Origin: Mactromeris polynyma | Taxonomy: Eukaryota; Mollusca; Bivalvia; Venerida; Mactridae | Direction: 5' to 3' | Assembly (NCBI GenBank): GCA_032209605.1 | Contig: JASFXZ010000016.1 | Coordinates: 8,556,001-8,620,000 of the forward strand | Length of the DNA stretch: 64,000 nt | Shown: one piece after another, positions 63,501 through 63,951 of the stretch | How the letters are laid out: the number at the start of each line of letters is the position of its first letter | Numbering within the stretch: the stretch's first letter is position 1 | Translations under genes and position numbers: made by a program | The notes under the pieces: generated by a model | What the model was told of the DNA's origin: nothing | What the model saw: only the letters and a program-made list of their open reading frames with translations | Databases searched by the model: none

Positions 63501-63951
63501 GTGTTCAACAAGTATGTATATTCTTTCCTTAGCAGATATTTAAAAAAATGTACATGTGTATAATTATGTCCTTTTGCAAAGGTAAAATTTTCAATGTATT
63601 CTAGTGGATGGATGTATGTGTTAATTTCTTCATTTGAATTTAACATTTTTGGTATGGTAATATTACATTGGTTTTCAGGTTAAATCCGCACTGAATGACC
63701 AGTAATGATGTCTGTTGAGTGAATCTTAAACCCTTCATTTGTATTTGTTTAATGTATTTTAATGTGTATTTAATACATTACAGGTACAACATATTACCAA
63801 TGAGTGACATCAACTTTGGTTCACTTCTGGTGAACAGCAAGAAAACTCGCACTTTTATCATTGAGAATAAGGGAGAGTTTGATTTCAAATACCAGATAAC
63901 TAAAATGGTGAAAGAGCCAGTTCATCAGCCTGGTGGTAGATCTACACGACC
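6549..63951 (+). CDS. HYDIN: HYDIN, axonemal central-pair protein (exons 1-63, 3' end outside window)
   Basis: HYDIN is a giant scaffold of the C2 central-pair microtubule projection in motile cilia and flagella; loss impairs ciliary bending. The spliced reading matches human HYDIN collinearly, with blocks such as FQPFPSE, VYEVPLVLRNNDK, CVTEREKFIVP-like, RNIGNK, YDTGED, ANQRTVTI, GHADIWGEAKA, ICEVEGGPTYEI, VKNPCAFPIEFY, KGYDEYNT, LMSCVLPEELLVEILAER and EYDALTE. About 18 ASH/MSP-type beta-sandwich repeats can be counted by eye, each with an xxFG core and a strand ending in N-x-[GST]. A P-loop domain and a coiled coil lie between them. Every junction is GT-AG and keeps frame over 63 exons. An in-frame TAG at 6528, 21 bp before ATG 6549, supports that start. 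The gene continues beyond 64000. Confidence 0.95.
6599..8904 (+). other. HYDIN intron 1
   Basis: A 2.3-kb AT-rich intron. Parts of 6770-7060 and 8040-8350 carry diverged repeat words (TTTTGGGATAAT, AAATGGACCCTATTTTGG) of the kind scattered elsewhere in the window. No extra exon is recognised. Confidence 0.5.
8905..9055 (+). CDS. HYDIN: HYDIN exon 2
   Basis: Encodes MPLGPFGEVVG ... KVIAPRNPKLLKQ, matching the KVEAPSTPKLIQ region of human HYDIN. ATG 8912 lies in frame and could serve as an alternative start. Acceptor TTTTTCAG, donor GTAAGA; ends on a codon boundary. Confidence 0.9.
9339..9464 (+). CDS. HYDIN: HYDIN exon 3
   Basis: Forty-two codons starting MTPSKYMFDM and containing TEQKLANT and ELLDMADTS, which match TPSKFL, TEQRLANT and ELLDMSET of human HYDIN. 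Both ends are phase 0. Donor GTAATT. Confidence 0.93.
9805..9840 (+). CDS. HYDIN: candidate 36-nt cassette exon (HYDIN intron 3)
   Basis: Acceptor CTGTATTCTGTAG and a consensus donor GAG|GTAAGT enclose QYTFERPAFYRE. The length is a multiple of three and both flanking exons meet in phase 0, so inclusion keeps frame. It is not needed to align with human. Chance is possible. Confidence 0.4.
10633..10662 (+). CDS. HYDIN: candidate 30-nt cassette exon (HYDIN intron 3)
   Basis: Acceptor ATACATTTTCAG and donor TTG|GTAATG enclose ten codons, GEPAESLCTL, in phase 0 at both ends. Same host intron as the 36-nt candidate. No homology is known to me. Confidence 0.3.
11100..11260 (-). repeat. dispersed repeat fragment
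   Basis: On the minus strand it reads CAAGAGCCCAAGTGGGCC and continues through GGAAGTCAAAATC. It resembles a repeat family common in bivalve genomes (CAAGAGGCCCAATGGGCC type), by recall only. No coding capacity. Confidence 0.4.
11447..11780. mobile_element. 334-bp non-autonomous DNA transposon
   Basis: The ends pair imperfectly: CAGGGTTTTTTCCAGCTGTT on the left against the reverse complement of AATAGCCAAATTAAACCCTG on the right. ATTTA flanks both sides, a likely 5-bp target duplication. The body has TTCCCAATGCC / TTCCCAAAATAGCC stretches and no transposase. Confidence 0.6.
12385..12504 (+). CDS. HYDIN: HYDIN exon 4 (first ASH repeat)
   Basis: Encodes FSQVNIDEPMFQPFPSE and VYEVPLVLRNNDK, nearly identical to FSSVDLDQALFQPFPSE and VYEVPLILRNNDK in human HYDIN. 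Forty codons, phase 0 at both ends. Donor GTAAGA. Confidence 0.97.
12958..13092 (+). CDS. HYDIN: HYDIN exon 5
   Basis: VPRLVKV, SPYFKIISPHDVGHKV and RLQFTPDE complete the first ASH repeat and match human PRLVKV, SPYFKVISPKDIGHKV and RILFTPEE. Forty-five codons, phase 0 at both ends. Confidence 0.97.
13716..13915 (+). CDS. HYDIN: HYDIN exon 6 (second ASH repeat)
   Basis: Contains VCITEREKFIVPVRAIGAR, ILDFPDEINF and KTLLVRNIGNKEAKF, matching CVTEREKFIVPIKARGAR, ILDFPDKLNF and KILLVRNIGNKNAVF of human. Ends two bases into a Lys codon. Donor GTGAGT. Confidence 0.97.
14126..14452 (+). CDS. HYDIN: HYDIN exon 7 (third ASH repeat)
   Basis: PEIGTLAVNDS, GDHRRDLVVHYDTGED, NLYGAA, RLDKNALRIENTFISMANQR and EEEDQQKYS align throughout with human HYDIN (IGTLNVGES, YDTGEK, SLYGAA, RLDKNSLTIEKTYISLANQR). 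Ends two bases into Ser. Confidence 0.97.
14861..14987 (+). CDS. HYDIN: HYDIN exon 8
   Basis: A short linker exon rich in Glu/Asp: EEEEKTDSDRFLEECI, then DPSLRDKLSILGRTFKN, matching DEFFEECITDPLLREHLSVLSRTFAN of human. The acceptor ACTTGTAG is weak in pyrimidines. Ends phase 0. Confidence 0.95.
15357..15856 (+). CDS. HYDIN: HYDIN exon 9 (fourth ASH repeat)
   Basis: The longest exon, 500 nt. It carries VEPCEGDIWPHSS, SRLPLRIKGEGIGPRVQF, LETLDLGNIFIGSKHYYE and GDFEEEFSFQVDG, matching VEPLEGDVWPNSS, IRLPLRIKGEGMGPKIHF and GNFEEEFLVNVNG in human. Donor GTAAGT; ends two bases into Thr. Confidence 0.97.
16162..16229 (+). CDS. HYDIN: HYDIN exon 10
   Basis: 68 nt encoding GSVIGPTFQFDVPRLKFGTV, matching GCVIGPTFHFNVPALHFGDV of human; it opens the fifth ASH repeat. 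Ends one base into Gly. Donor GTAAAG. Confidence 0.95.
16630..16966 (+). CDS. HYDIN: HYDIN exon 11 (fifth ASH repeat)
   Basis: CTLTNTSLVPMKFHLRVPGDG matches the CSLNNTSLIPMTYKLRIPGDG block of human. A Ser-rich lineage-specific loop follows (SARSEMGSPSLN), then FEIIPASGTIPPQ and LVVDVDNVGEEI. Ends two bases into Lys. Confidence 0.96.
17304..17487 (+). CDS. HYDIN: HYDIN exon 12 (sixth ASH repeat)
   Basis: KCIVPLITVLSPILDYGRCF and RHPYEHTIKLHNDSDLPAKY match CVVPALHLVNTEVDFGHCF and YPYEKTLQLANQDDLPGFY of human. Phase 0 end. Donor GTTAGC. Confidence 0.95.
17772..17888 (+). CDS. HYDIN: HYDIN exon 13
   Basis: Thirty-nine codons, GIVDPHSVLDLPLVIEPQ then NIAIFGSPDPDL, matching GVISPSSTIHIPLVLETQ and ISIFGSQDPPL of human. 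Completes the sixth ASH repeat; phase 0 both ends. Confidence 0.94.
18232..18384 (+). CDS. HYDIN: HYDIN exon 14 (seventh ASH repeat)
   Basis: ACIGEGPVVHVMPLELDWGT, VLQDKPKKILLSNESLIPARF and TAHM match SAGEGPVIYVHPNQVDFGN, LCNQSFIPAFF and QAHM of human. Fifty-one codons, phase 0 both ends. Confidence 0.96.
18432..18538. mobile_element. MITE family A, copy 1
   Basis: Termini TAGTAAAACCTCA and TGAGGTTTTACTGTA are inverted repeats. The interior has ATAAGACCACC and two GAGGTGGTCTT segments. A second copy lies at 63079-63165. TA-type flanks suggest a Tc1/mariner-like origin, by inference. Confidence 0.75.
18885..18988 (+). CDS. HYDIN: HYDIN exon 15
   Basis: Encodes RVEPEDGEIPPGRSLEITV, matching TIEPNEGMVPPETDVQLAL of human. 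Completes the seventh ASH repeat and ends two bases into Arg. Donor GTATGT. Confidence 0.93.
19305..19439 (+). CDS. HYDIN: HYDIN exon 16
   Basis: FIESQTRHIPLVSYGQGTTI then VSDPPLTPHLDLGPNF, matching YRIPVQASGTGSTI and VSDKPFAPELNLGAHF of human. The donor GTTTGT is a weak variant. Ends two bases into Ser. Confidence 0.94.
19560..19735. repeat. possible tRNA-derived SINE fragment
   Basis: GGTTGATGGTTTGAACCCAG contains a B-box-like GGTTTGAACCC, preceded by GGCTGCTCAACTGGGAGG. The following stretch resembles the body of the SINE-like copies near 47320 and 52157. No clean ends or target duplication are seen. Confidence 0.4.
19899..20043 (+). CDS. HYDIN: HYDIN exon 17 (eighth ASH repeat)
   Basis: FHLTNKGRRHQQLVWSMDGF then PIAKAKKE matches FKLINKGRRIQQLFWMNDSF and PQAKLSKK of human. 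Ends phase 0 after AAC AGG; donor GTATGG. Confidence 0.95.
20160..20265. mobile_element. 106-bp MITE-like element
   Basis: Left end TACAGTTGGACCTCG and right end CGAGATTTGACTGTA form imperfect inverted repeats, with TA at both junctions. It sits in intron 17 and has no coding capacity. Confidence 0.55.
20374..20486 (+). CDS. HYDIN: HYDIN exon 18
   Basis: Starts with a Pro-rich run (QPPPPLPAVPVFKV), then PNRFDLPPGTSIDLKLEGF, matching SPVFHLHPASMELYPGQAID and VILEGY of human. Ends two bases into Ser. Confidence 0.94.
20978..21128 (+). CDS. HYDIN: HYDIN exon 19 (ninth ASH repeat)
   Basis: VKEKMLCHAIIGRQGGKELI and FISPLLEFSTKSVFFRVDK match VKEKLVCHAIIGAQKGKSLV and FVAPLIQLSTKQLIYRLEK of human. 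Ends phase 0. Donor GTGAGC. Confidence 0.96.
21435..21572 (+). CDS. HYDIN: HYDIN exon 20
   Basis: Forty-six codons containing RELVISNVSTLPLTAGLKL, matching QPLAIKNISTLPVNLLLST of human, then a polar tail LDDGSEVSET. Phase 0 both ends. Confidence 0.94.
21908..22036 (+). CDS. HYDIN: HYDIN exon 21
   Basis: EVHLDIGKNYTLRIRFDPAY and KEHPHI match KLEIDEEKNLLIKFDPSY and VEHPQI of human. Forty-three codons, phase 0 both ends; closes the ninth repeat. Confidence 0.95.
22312..22457 (+). CDS. HYDIN: HYDIN exon 22 (tenth ASH repeat)
   Basis: LRGEVYFPNLEFEKSVMDFG then CILNDTEVTRYVNITNNSP matches LRGEVHYPNLSFETKELDFG and CILNDTELIRYVTITNCSP of human. Ends two bases into Arg. Confidence 0.97.
22854..23103 (+). 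CDS. HYDIN: HYDIN exon 23 (start of acidic linker)
   Basis: Opens with WSFLIG, matching the RWFFLV end of the tenth repeat in human, then turns into a Glu-rich segment (VVEEEEEQMGEENEEL, PEPQVEVIIQEATEIKDEEP). The acidic linker is poorly conserved in sequence but sits at the same place as in human HYDIN. Phase 0 end. Confidence 0.93.
23498..23644 (+). CDS. HYDIN: HYDIN exon 24 (acidic linker)
   Basis: Forty-nine codons of polar sequence (LSPVKSPDTTRDADDNRSF). Both ends are phase 0, so it can be skipped without frame loss. The donor AAG|GTTGTT is unusually weak; retention would reach an in-frame TGA at 23660-23662. Confidence 0.8.
24374..24571 (+). CDS. HYDIN: HYDIN exon 25 (acidic linker)
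   Basis: Sixty-six codons: Glu/Asp-rich, with LRLSLESLAEEDFDEDP and ending STPIGVEE, which lines up with the LSIGIEE before VFDILPLYG in human. Phase 0 at both ends. Confidence 0.9.
24919..25128 (+). CDS. HYDIN: HYDIN exon 26 (eleventh ASH repeat)
   Basis: VFDILPLYGTLQPG, TFYGHADI, AICEVEGGPTYEIVLKGEAS and LVNYSFD are almost identical to human HYDIN (VFDILPLYGVLQPH, TFYGHANI, ALCEVEEGPTYEIMLKGEAS). One of the most conserved exons here. Phase 0 both ends. Confidence 0.98.
25421..25558 (+). CDS. HYDIN: HYDIN exon 27
   Basis: MYDHIATTEITLMNTGKVGF matches LFDHVTEREITLTNTGKVGF of human; KPGVPIMVP matches LPGVPLILP. Forty-six codons, phase 0 both ends. Donor GTAAGT. Confidence 0.96.
26002..26325 (+). 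CDS. HYDIN: HYDIN exon 28
   Basis: IKYLPGVPEKFDKCFRVQVA, PDLITIHGEGVFPRISLDLP and then a variable tail (SSPSVAHPLGQHMASENLL) match VYYLPGVPEVFKRSFQIQIA and GEGIFPQICLDLP of human. 108 codons, phase 0 both ends. Confidence 0.96.
26836..26853 (+). CDS. HYDIN: HYDIN candidate microexon, 18 nt (exon 29)
   Basis: Six codons, DAQQDV, between acceptor ACTAATACTAG and the consensus donor GTG|GTAAGT. It is phase 0 at both ends and falls where human HYDIN has a longer polar linker (EVPEDEPAEV), so it may partly fill it. Confidence 0.5.
27064..27393. mobile_element. 330-bp MITE with about 65-bp terminal inverted repeats
   Basis: The left end ACATAGTTCCCGTATCTACA and the right end GTAGATGTGAGAACTATGT pair; pairing continues through AATATTTACCTCCCTTG and GCCATTTTGATAGGCAAA. 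The unpaired core is about 190 bp of AT-rich sequence with no ORF. It could form a long stem in the pre-mRNA. Confidence 0.8.
27710..27937 (-). mobile_element. MITE family B, copy 1 (inverted)
   Basis: In reverse complement it matches the copies at 42090-42331 and 46293-46534: shared words include GCAATATTTGCC, CACATGTGAC, CAGTAAGCAATA and a terminal AGCAGCGCTCA. The 27710 end is degraded. A 61-codon plus-strand frame starting MQAGNN is part of the repeat, not a gene. Confidence 0.8.
28606..29195 (+). repeat. molluscan-type dispersed repeat with internal tandem units
   Basis: Starts AACCAGGTTTTCAAAGAAAA and ends AACCTGGTTTGTGGGCATTG. It contains a GGGCGGGCGGGCGTC stretch and two diverged units of about 140 bp, each with TTTCCGGCAAATA ... 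GAGAGCTCGCTTGGGATTGC ... AAGGTCAAGGTCACT, plus a partial third. No reverse transcriptase or transposase is visible. Confidence 0.75.
29661..29702 (+). CDS. HYDIN: candidate 42-nt cassette exon (HYDIN intron 29)
   Basis: A good acceptor (TATTTTCTCTTAG) and donor GCA|GTATGT enclose MEKKLSPQDTSRKA, phase 0 at both ends. Human HYDIN has extra polar residues at this linker, so a small exon here is reasonable. Confidence 0.45.
30918..31117 (+). CDS. HYDIN: HYDIN exon 30
   Basis: LDVQLEIERLSVRNYSHEIQ matches SAHLQMEVERLIVQSYVLEHQ of human, followed by a Ser/Asn-rich, then basic tail (SGRKKKNK) comparable to SRRKLAK. Ends two bases into Lys. Confidence 0.93.
31371..31644 (+). CDS. HYDIN: HYDIN exon 31 (ASH repeat 12)
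   Basis: LPEYLLDFGYVVLGTVRTHI, VELDRVKNLPGS and VSFDPRGANLPLG match LPEYILDFGYIILGEVRTHI, TELDRVKNLPHC and VRFDPQGANLPVG of human. Phase 0 end. Donor GTGAGT. Confidence 0.97.
31930..32001. mobile_element. hairpin MITE family C, copy 1
   Basis: A near-perfect palindrome: GCAAGACTATCGTAACTCCT, a loop ATGTATTTAT, then AGGAGTTACGATAGTCTTGC. It lies about 50 bases upstream of exon 32. Related copies are at 57509 and 57734. No ORF. Confidence 0.85.
32053..32247 (+). CDS. HYDIN: HYDIN exon 32 (ASH repeat 13)
   Basis: NGPMVIMRLKANVTMPDME then LDFDEVKCGECRVVIVQL and KCEW match GGPTVHICLQAKVTIPTMT, VDFATIQCGQCLVETIQL and PCEW of human. Sixty-five codons, phase 0 both ends. Confidence 0.96.
32603..32623 (+). 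CDS. HYDIN: HYDIN candidate microexon, 21 nt (exon 33, optional)
   Basis: Seven codons, RPAFGNK, with acceptor ACATTTCAG and donor AAG|GTTAGA, phase 0 both ends. Exons 32 and 34 already match human in length when joined directly, so this would be an optional insertion. Confidence 0.35.
32736..32855. mobile_element. 120-bp hAT-type MITE
   Basis: Termini CACAGGAGATTGT and ACAATCTCCTGTG are perfect inverted repeats of 13 bp, with extended imperfect pairing. A perfect 8-bp target duplication CTCTGACC lies at 32728-32735 and 32856-32863, typical of hAT transposition. No coding capacity; the intact duplication suggests a fairly recent insertion in HYDIN intron 33. Confidence 0.9.
33924..34070 (+). 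CDS. HYDIN: HYDIN exon 34
   Basis: SDKHVPMHLRRKSKADKSK and HFEIMPPTGTLLPGQ then VQVKFMPTEE match LEKHMPKYLRQKLRAELK, IFEIQPISGVLDPGE and VQVKFMPKEE of human. Forty-nine codons, phase 0 both ends. Confidence 0.97.
34550..34892 (+). CDS. HYDIN: HYDIN exon 35 (ASH repeat 14)
   Basis: IRIAQSSQRILLLCRGKGME, VVVKNPCAFPIEFYNLEFD, LKGYDSYNT-like MKGYDEYNT and LLPPRSSGEKLPGELLEYY match human almost throughout. Ends one base into a Glu codon. Confidence 0.98.
35020..35118 (+). CDS. HYDIN: HYDIN exon 36 (charged linker)
   Basis: EQIRKMEDNEKAKREAEEVE then EAARREAEERDRE: an uninterrupted charged helix, comparable to KKSKEEQMRAKYLENLAQE of human. Phase 1 both ends, so it is a symmetric exon. Confidence 0.92.
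35395..35541 (+). CDS. HYDIN: HYDIN exon 37 (linker)
   Basis: Polar, Ser/Thr/Glu-rich: EKTDLGQTQDGTITARSRAE then SLADSDVEEGRSKQES. Low conservation; human has an equally polar linker here. Symmetric, phase 1 at both ends. Confidence 0.9.
35926..36087 (+). CDS. HYDIN: HYDIN exon 38 (P-loop domain, first half of Walker A)
   Basis: TPVSKAVARHLGIDLSPEGK, ARNRRGIAAIVHGAPLSG matches NPVSKAIARHLGIDISAEG and KNRKGIAIIIHGTPLSG of human. The Walker A motif GxxxxGK[ST] begins here (GAPLSG) and is split by the intron within the last Gly. Donor GTTTGT is weak. Confidence 0.96.
36498..36743 (+). CDS. HYDIN: HYDIN exon 39 (P-loop domain)
   Basis: Completes Walker A as GKT and continues AIFLAKHYEAALLSIDNIVLDAI, as in human SVAKYYNAACLSIDSIVLEAV. 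The following helix carries ARALCAEAARKR. This is the adenylate-kinase-like domain of HYDIN. Ends one base into a codon; donor GTAAGT. Confidence 0.96.
36744..38652 (+). other. HYDIN intron 39
   Basis: A 1.9-kb AT-rich intron with no identifiable repeat or candidate exon that keeps the phase-1 frame. Confidence 0.6.
38653..38813 (+). CDS. HYDIN: HYDIN exon 40 (linker inside P-loop domain)
   Basis: Begins at a tandem NAGNAG acceptor (CCCAG|CAG|GTGG), giving either TGGVS or SGVS. Continues TAQSMISNRKTSTITDVKGG and is basic and Ser/Thr-rich, comparable to VRGSVVITKSKADSHGSGS of human. Phase 0 end. Confidence 0.88.
39433..39567 (+). CDS. HYDIN: HYDIN exon 41 (linker inside P-loop domain)
   Basis: LGSKMSQLSSDPLRGTGRKG then DFTIPTEKVPHEK. 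The acceptor TTGTTTAG and donor GCA|GTAATA give 45 codons, phase 0 both ends; an alternative donor at 39525 would remove 14 codons in frame. Weak resemblance to LGKLASEMTL of human. Borders are the least certain of the core exons. Confidence 0.7.
40106..40279. mobile_element. 174-bp MITE-like element
   Basis: Ends CAGGCATGAGAAT and ATTCTCATGCCTG are exact inverted repeats of 13 bp. Interior CTGCGGATT ... AATCCGCAG forms a second stem, and GCGGCCCCCTGGACCCCTTG is GC-rich against the intron. No clear target duplication; it directly abuts the 44-bp array. Confidence 0.75.
40279..40542 (+). repeat. 44-bp tandem array, six copies
   Basis: Six head-to-tail copies of a unit starting GATACATTTTGTTTCCTTAT and ending TCTTGGAGTGT; copies 2-6 look identical and copy 1 differs at one base. 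Each unit contains TTTGTTTCCTTATCTCCAG, a strong-looking polypyrimidine tract and AG. Confidence 0.95.
41225..41365 (+). CDS. HYDIN: HYDIN exon 42 (P-loop domain)
   Basis: VPSSPPPLAAPIARRLSVSA then GEEGLMSCVLPEELLVEILA matches SSSPLPPGPIHRWLSVSP and GETGLMSCVLPDELLVQILA of human. Forty-seven codons, phase 0 both ends. Confidence 0.97.
41748..41931 (+). CDS. HYDIN: HYDIN exon 43 (end of P-loop domain, start of coiled coil)
   Basis: LNDCHRGVVFDGLETLFAQN matches LSDCYRGVVFDGLDTLFARN of human; VVFDG resembles the hydrophobic-Asp-Gly segment of adenylate kinases. Then LKALNNRRFIYFITLKLDYN and the helix KEQEKKEQEEK. Ends one base into a codon. Confidence 0.97.
42090..42331 (+). mobile_element. MITE family B, copy 2
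   Basis: Termini TGAGCACCGCT and AGCAGCGCTCA are inverted repeats, extended by CAACCTCTTCTTTAAGTGA against CACTTGCAGAAGAGGTCG. TATATA flanks both sides. Homologous to 46293-46534 and, inverted, to 27710-27937. Confidence 0.85.
42507..42648 (+). CDS. HYDIN: HYDIN exon 44 (coiled coil)
   Basis: AERRRLEEMSEDEYDALTEK then DKAEVDRKRLEIKKERIRK matches EKERLQNMDEEEYDALTEEE and KLTFDRGIQQALRERKKR of human. Highly charged helix. Ends two bases into Lys. Confidence 0.97.
45559..45603 (+). CDS. HYDIN: candidate 45-nt cassette exon (HYDIN intron 44)
   Basis: Acceptor ACAATAATTTCAG and donor AAA|GTAAAC enclose RYGSSGTSYTSYRRK when joined to exon 44. It enters with the one base needed and leaves two bases into Lys, matching exon 45. 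It stands out as less AT-rich than the surrounding intron and would insert a Ser/Tyr/Arg segment into the coiled coil. Confidence 0.5.
46293..46534 (+). mobile_element. MITE family B, copy 3
   Basis: Starts TGAGTGCTGCTGTACGAT and ends AGCAGCGCTCA; shares CCAACCTCTT, CACATGTGAC, CAGTAAGCAATA and GTGACCATATCG with copy 2 in the same orientation. Confidence 0.85.
47016..47096 (+). CDS. HYDIN: HYDIN exon 45 (coiled coil)
   Basis: EKEAKEEQERLEREKEEEIQ then RLKDDER continues the charged helix, matching KEMQEKKLQQELERQKEEDELKR of human. 81 nt, symmetric phase 2. Confidence 0.95.
47310..47530. repeat. possible SINE fragment
   Basis: GGTTATGGTCACTGACATCT with TTGGTTTGAACTGACACCC (a weak B box) and CCCCTGTGCCCAATATAAT. 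Related in layout to the SINE-like sequences at 19560 and 52157; the ends are not clear. Confidence 0.3.
47730..47957 (+). CDS. HYDIN: HYDIN exon 46 (basic linker)
   Basis: KRGKKAAKDVKEEPKDGKKS then QAAGKG matches KKGKQGPIKEEPPMKKSQAANK of human. The rest is polar (KTGSNTERPESHQTEKSD). Symmetric phase 2; donor GTAAGT. Confidence 0.95.
48319..48447 (+). CDS. HYDIN: HYDIN exon 47 (Lys-rich linker)
   Basis: Begins KKGKKGKDGKDGKGKDKSKD, a Gly/Lys low-complexity run, then EIPRDPLKEAELLLMQR, where human reads NSKDPDKQLAPKF. Symmetric phase 2. Confidence 0.92.
48890..49047 (+). CDS. HYDIN: HYDIN exon 48
   Basis: FRTFEVNQKEIAEMVEFWDR matches FKTYELTLKDVQNILMYWDR of human; the tail is basic (SGKKGKGK). 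Enters in phase 2 and ends one base into a codon. Confidence 0.95.
49523..49570 (+). CDS. HYDIN: candidate 48-nt cassette exon
   Basis: Acceptor GTTAATCTAG (poor pyrimidine tract) and donor CTG|GTAAAA enclose DERMNRKWSLQQFTST, entering and leaving in phase 1. Basic and polar, like the flanking linker. Confidence 0.35.
50336..50392 (+). CDS. HYDIN: candidate 57-nt cassette exon
   Basis: A strong acceptor TATTCTTTCTTTCAG and a moderate donor TTG|GTATTT enclose VHHCIISPNPQLFDIPESL, phase 1 at both ends. More hydrophobic than its neighbours. Confidence 0.3.
50754..50804 (+). CDS. HYDIN: HYDIN exon 49 (51 nt, probably alternative)
   Basis: EESASVMGQQRRRHSEH between acceptor AAACTTTAG and donor ATG|GTAAAT. 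Symmetric phase 1. The composition, basic with Ser, suits the linker; human has RQVPLGGRRGRKDRE nearby. Confidence 0.6.
51877..51921 (+). CDS. HYDIN: HYDIN exon 50 (45 nt, probably alternative)
   Basis: GISVTPQSCDMSMSS between acceptor TTTATGTTTTAG and donor CTG|GTATCT. Symmetric phase 1. Ser-rich, with no human equivalent that I can align. Confidence 0.45.
52157..52450 (+). repeat. tRNA-derived SINE-like element
   Basis: GGTTAGCTCAGTTGGAG is a good Pol III A box, and GAGGTTGAGGATTCATAATC is a diverged B box 30 bases on. The body runs through GAAGTTGTCAGTTGCTTGCG to a tail TACTGTTGAGAATGGCATGA. It is about 290 bp. Too diverged to be a functional tRNA. Confidence 0.6.
53040..53119 (+). CDS. 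HYDIN: HYDIN exon 51 (coiled coil)
   Basis: EKHDKEKAEKERQKQIEKEN then AERLARE matches ERLEKERTEKERLEREKAERERLEK of human. Enters in phase 1, ends phase 0. Confidence 0.94.
53470..53655 (+). CDS. HYDIN: HYDIN exon 52
   Basis: An Ala-rich start (AAEAAKAAAQAGEGEEGE), then VGVPHILIDVHDRSSTPTEK and GKLPSVEE, comparable to LGVPFLDIQTPDF and DKLPKGEQ of human. The acceptor AAATAG lacks a strong pyrimidine tract. Phase 0 both ends. Confidence 0.92.
53966..54117 (+). CDS. HYDIN: HYDIN exon 53
   Basis: VLDGLGLGPKGPPIPPPANF then NVVPYPVKRRAP matches ILDILGLGASGPPIPPPALF and SIVSYPVKRPPL of human. Ends two bases into Pro. Donor GTAAGT. Confidence 0.97.
54787..55056 (+). CDS. HYDIN: HYDIN exon 54 (basic linker)
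   Basis: A Lys/Asp-rich low-complexity stretch (KGGKDKKDDKRDSSKDKERK) followed by RRNSIVPPSPPPGQTTPVSD, a Pro-rich turn. Human has EEQTSSSKGGKQKMKEKID in place. RRNS is a basophilic-kinase-like site. Symmetric phase 2. Confidence 0.92.
56021..56188. mobile_element. 168-bp MITE-like element
   Basis: GGATAATATTCACCTGGCAC near the left end pairs with the reverse complement of AGTGAGTGCCAGTTCAATAT at the right end; the flanking segments are diverged direct repeats of each other. No ORF. Confidence 0.55.
56315..56362 (+). CDS. HYDIN: HYDIN exon 55 (48 nt, probably alternative)
   Basis: STAGDALAALSDNKIPK between acceptor GTGATTTACAG and the consensus donor GTAAGT. Symmetric phase 2. It is GC-rich against the intron, as coding sequence here tends to be. 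Skipping changes Lys to Arg at the junction with exon 56. Confidence 0.6.
57509..57577. mobile_element. hairpin MITE family C, copy 2
   Basis: GGGTTCAATGCAAGACTATC on the left pairs with GATAGTCTTGGACTGAACCC on the right around an AT-rich loop (TATGTATTTATAT). The left arm has the same body as copy 1. Confidence 0.85.
57734..57806. mobile_element. hairpin MITE family C, copy 3
   Basis: AGGTTCAACGCAAGACTATC pairs with GATAGTCTTGCACTGAACCC around CTATGTATTTATATAG. Only about 160 bp from copy 2 and in the same orientation. Confidence 0.85.
59057..59239 (+). CDS. HYDIN: HYDIN exon 56 (ASH region resumes)
   Basis: FRWIIPPNGDVTLRLRFQSE and FDQTLNFEIVGTRRRYQLYC then RGICAFP match FRWIVPANGEVTLQVHFSSD, FDQTFNFEILGTCCQYQLYC and RGICTYP of human. 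Ends two bases into Arg. Confidence 0.97.
59540..59819 (+). CDS. HYDIN: HYDIN exon 57 (ASH repeat 15)
   Basis: VFPHRKKARKLEEIVHKKYI, FEFGPLLVGRNRDRYKEGRF and METLTVKNTSPLDADISF match VFPQRK, YFGPLLCGKSRDKYKSSLF and METLTILNTSLMVVEASF of human. Phase 0 end. Donor GTAAGC. Confidence 0.97.
60124..60296 (+). CDS. HYDIN: HYDIN exon 58
   Basis: NIWAYPMVPNHYEDAIVCCI, RENPEPVVFKV and FRPELDLDRKQLHFERVLLH match NVWAYPTSVGVFEDSIVCCI, NDNPEPAIFQL and IRPELELEPRQLHFDRLLLH of human. Ends two bases into Arg. Confidence 0.97.
60478..60670 (+). repeat. dispersed repeat fragment
   Basis: GC-richer stretch with GAAGCATTTTGCTGCCACCC, CATGCATCCGTGCATCCCGC and GAAATCAACGAAATTTCATTG. Its organisation resembles the repeat at 28606 but it is not the same sequence. 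No ORF. Confidence 0.4.
60855..61056 (+). CDS. HYDIN: HYDIN exon 59 (ASH repeat 16)
   Basis: TIYLRNSTQIPVHWKLNGLE, LGEDFTVAADSGIVEPKSEY and KPVNAMKKMIRLE match VVLLRNVTLLPVAWRITSLE, LGDDFTVSLMQGTIPPEAEY and KPVNIKKAIRLE of human. Phase 0 end. Confidence 0.97.
61185..61420 (+). repeat. dispersed repeat fragment
   Basis: Contains TCCCATGGTGGACAGTGGGG, TCTTCACCAAACTTGGTACC and AACTGGAGTTATGGCCCTTG, phrasing shared with repeats widespread in molluscan introns (by recall). Non-coding. Confidence 0.45.
61479..61578 (+). CDS. HYDIN: HYDIN exon 60
   Basis: SDAEETMGVIRTEPIQVIAE then AYDVAVDIAFPKG matches LDAENLLGVVQIENIMVFAE and AYDIALDITFPKG of human. Ends one base into Gly. Donor GTAGGT. Confidence 0.97.
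61579..62823 (+). other. HYDIN intron 60
   Basis: 1.2 kb of AT-rich sequence with a short GT run at about 61591-61602. No repeat family or extra exon recognised. Confidence 0.6.
62824..62923 (+). CDS. HYDIN: HYDIN exon 61 (ASH repeat 17)
   Basis: GGLDFGTIKVMDEVKQTCTL then KNKGKYDITF matches GGLDFGIVRVTEEAKQPLQL and KNRGKYEIAF of human. Ends two bases into Asn. Confidence 0.97.
63079..63165. mobile_element. MITE family A, copy 2
   Basis: TAAAACCTCAGTAATAAGAC pairs with GTCTTTAATTGAGGTTTTA. Shares ATAAGACCACCATTGG and GAGGTGGTCTT with the copy at 18432, but lacks one internal segment. Confidence 0.75.
63260..63511 (+). CDS. HYDIN: HYDIN exon 62
   Basis: PHNPNVTNLFSVIPSKGTLA, DQPILKCQVIEPNIAEDGEL and IASIPVKVSVKAVFNK match TPNINSMISVQPKKGSLT, HQPILRCQIIEPNISEGGEI and IASIPIKFSANAVYSK of human. 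Ends two bases into Lys. Confidence 0.97.
63784..63951 (+). CDS. HYDIN: HYDIN exon 63 (ASH repeat 18), last in window
   Basis: KYNILPMSDINFGSLLVNSK then KTRTFIIENKGEFDFKYQIT matches KYNITPSSVINFGALICGTR and KSTTFTIENQGVTDFKFALY of human. Ends two bases into Pro at donor GTAAGT; the remaining third of the gene lies outside. Confidence 0.97.
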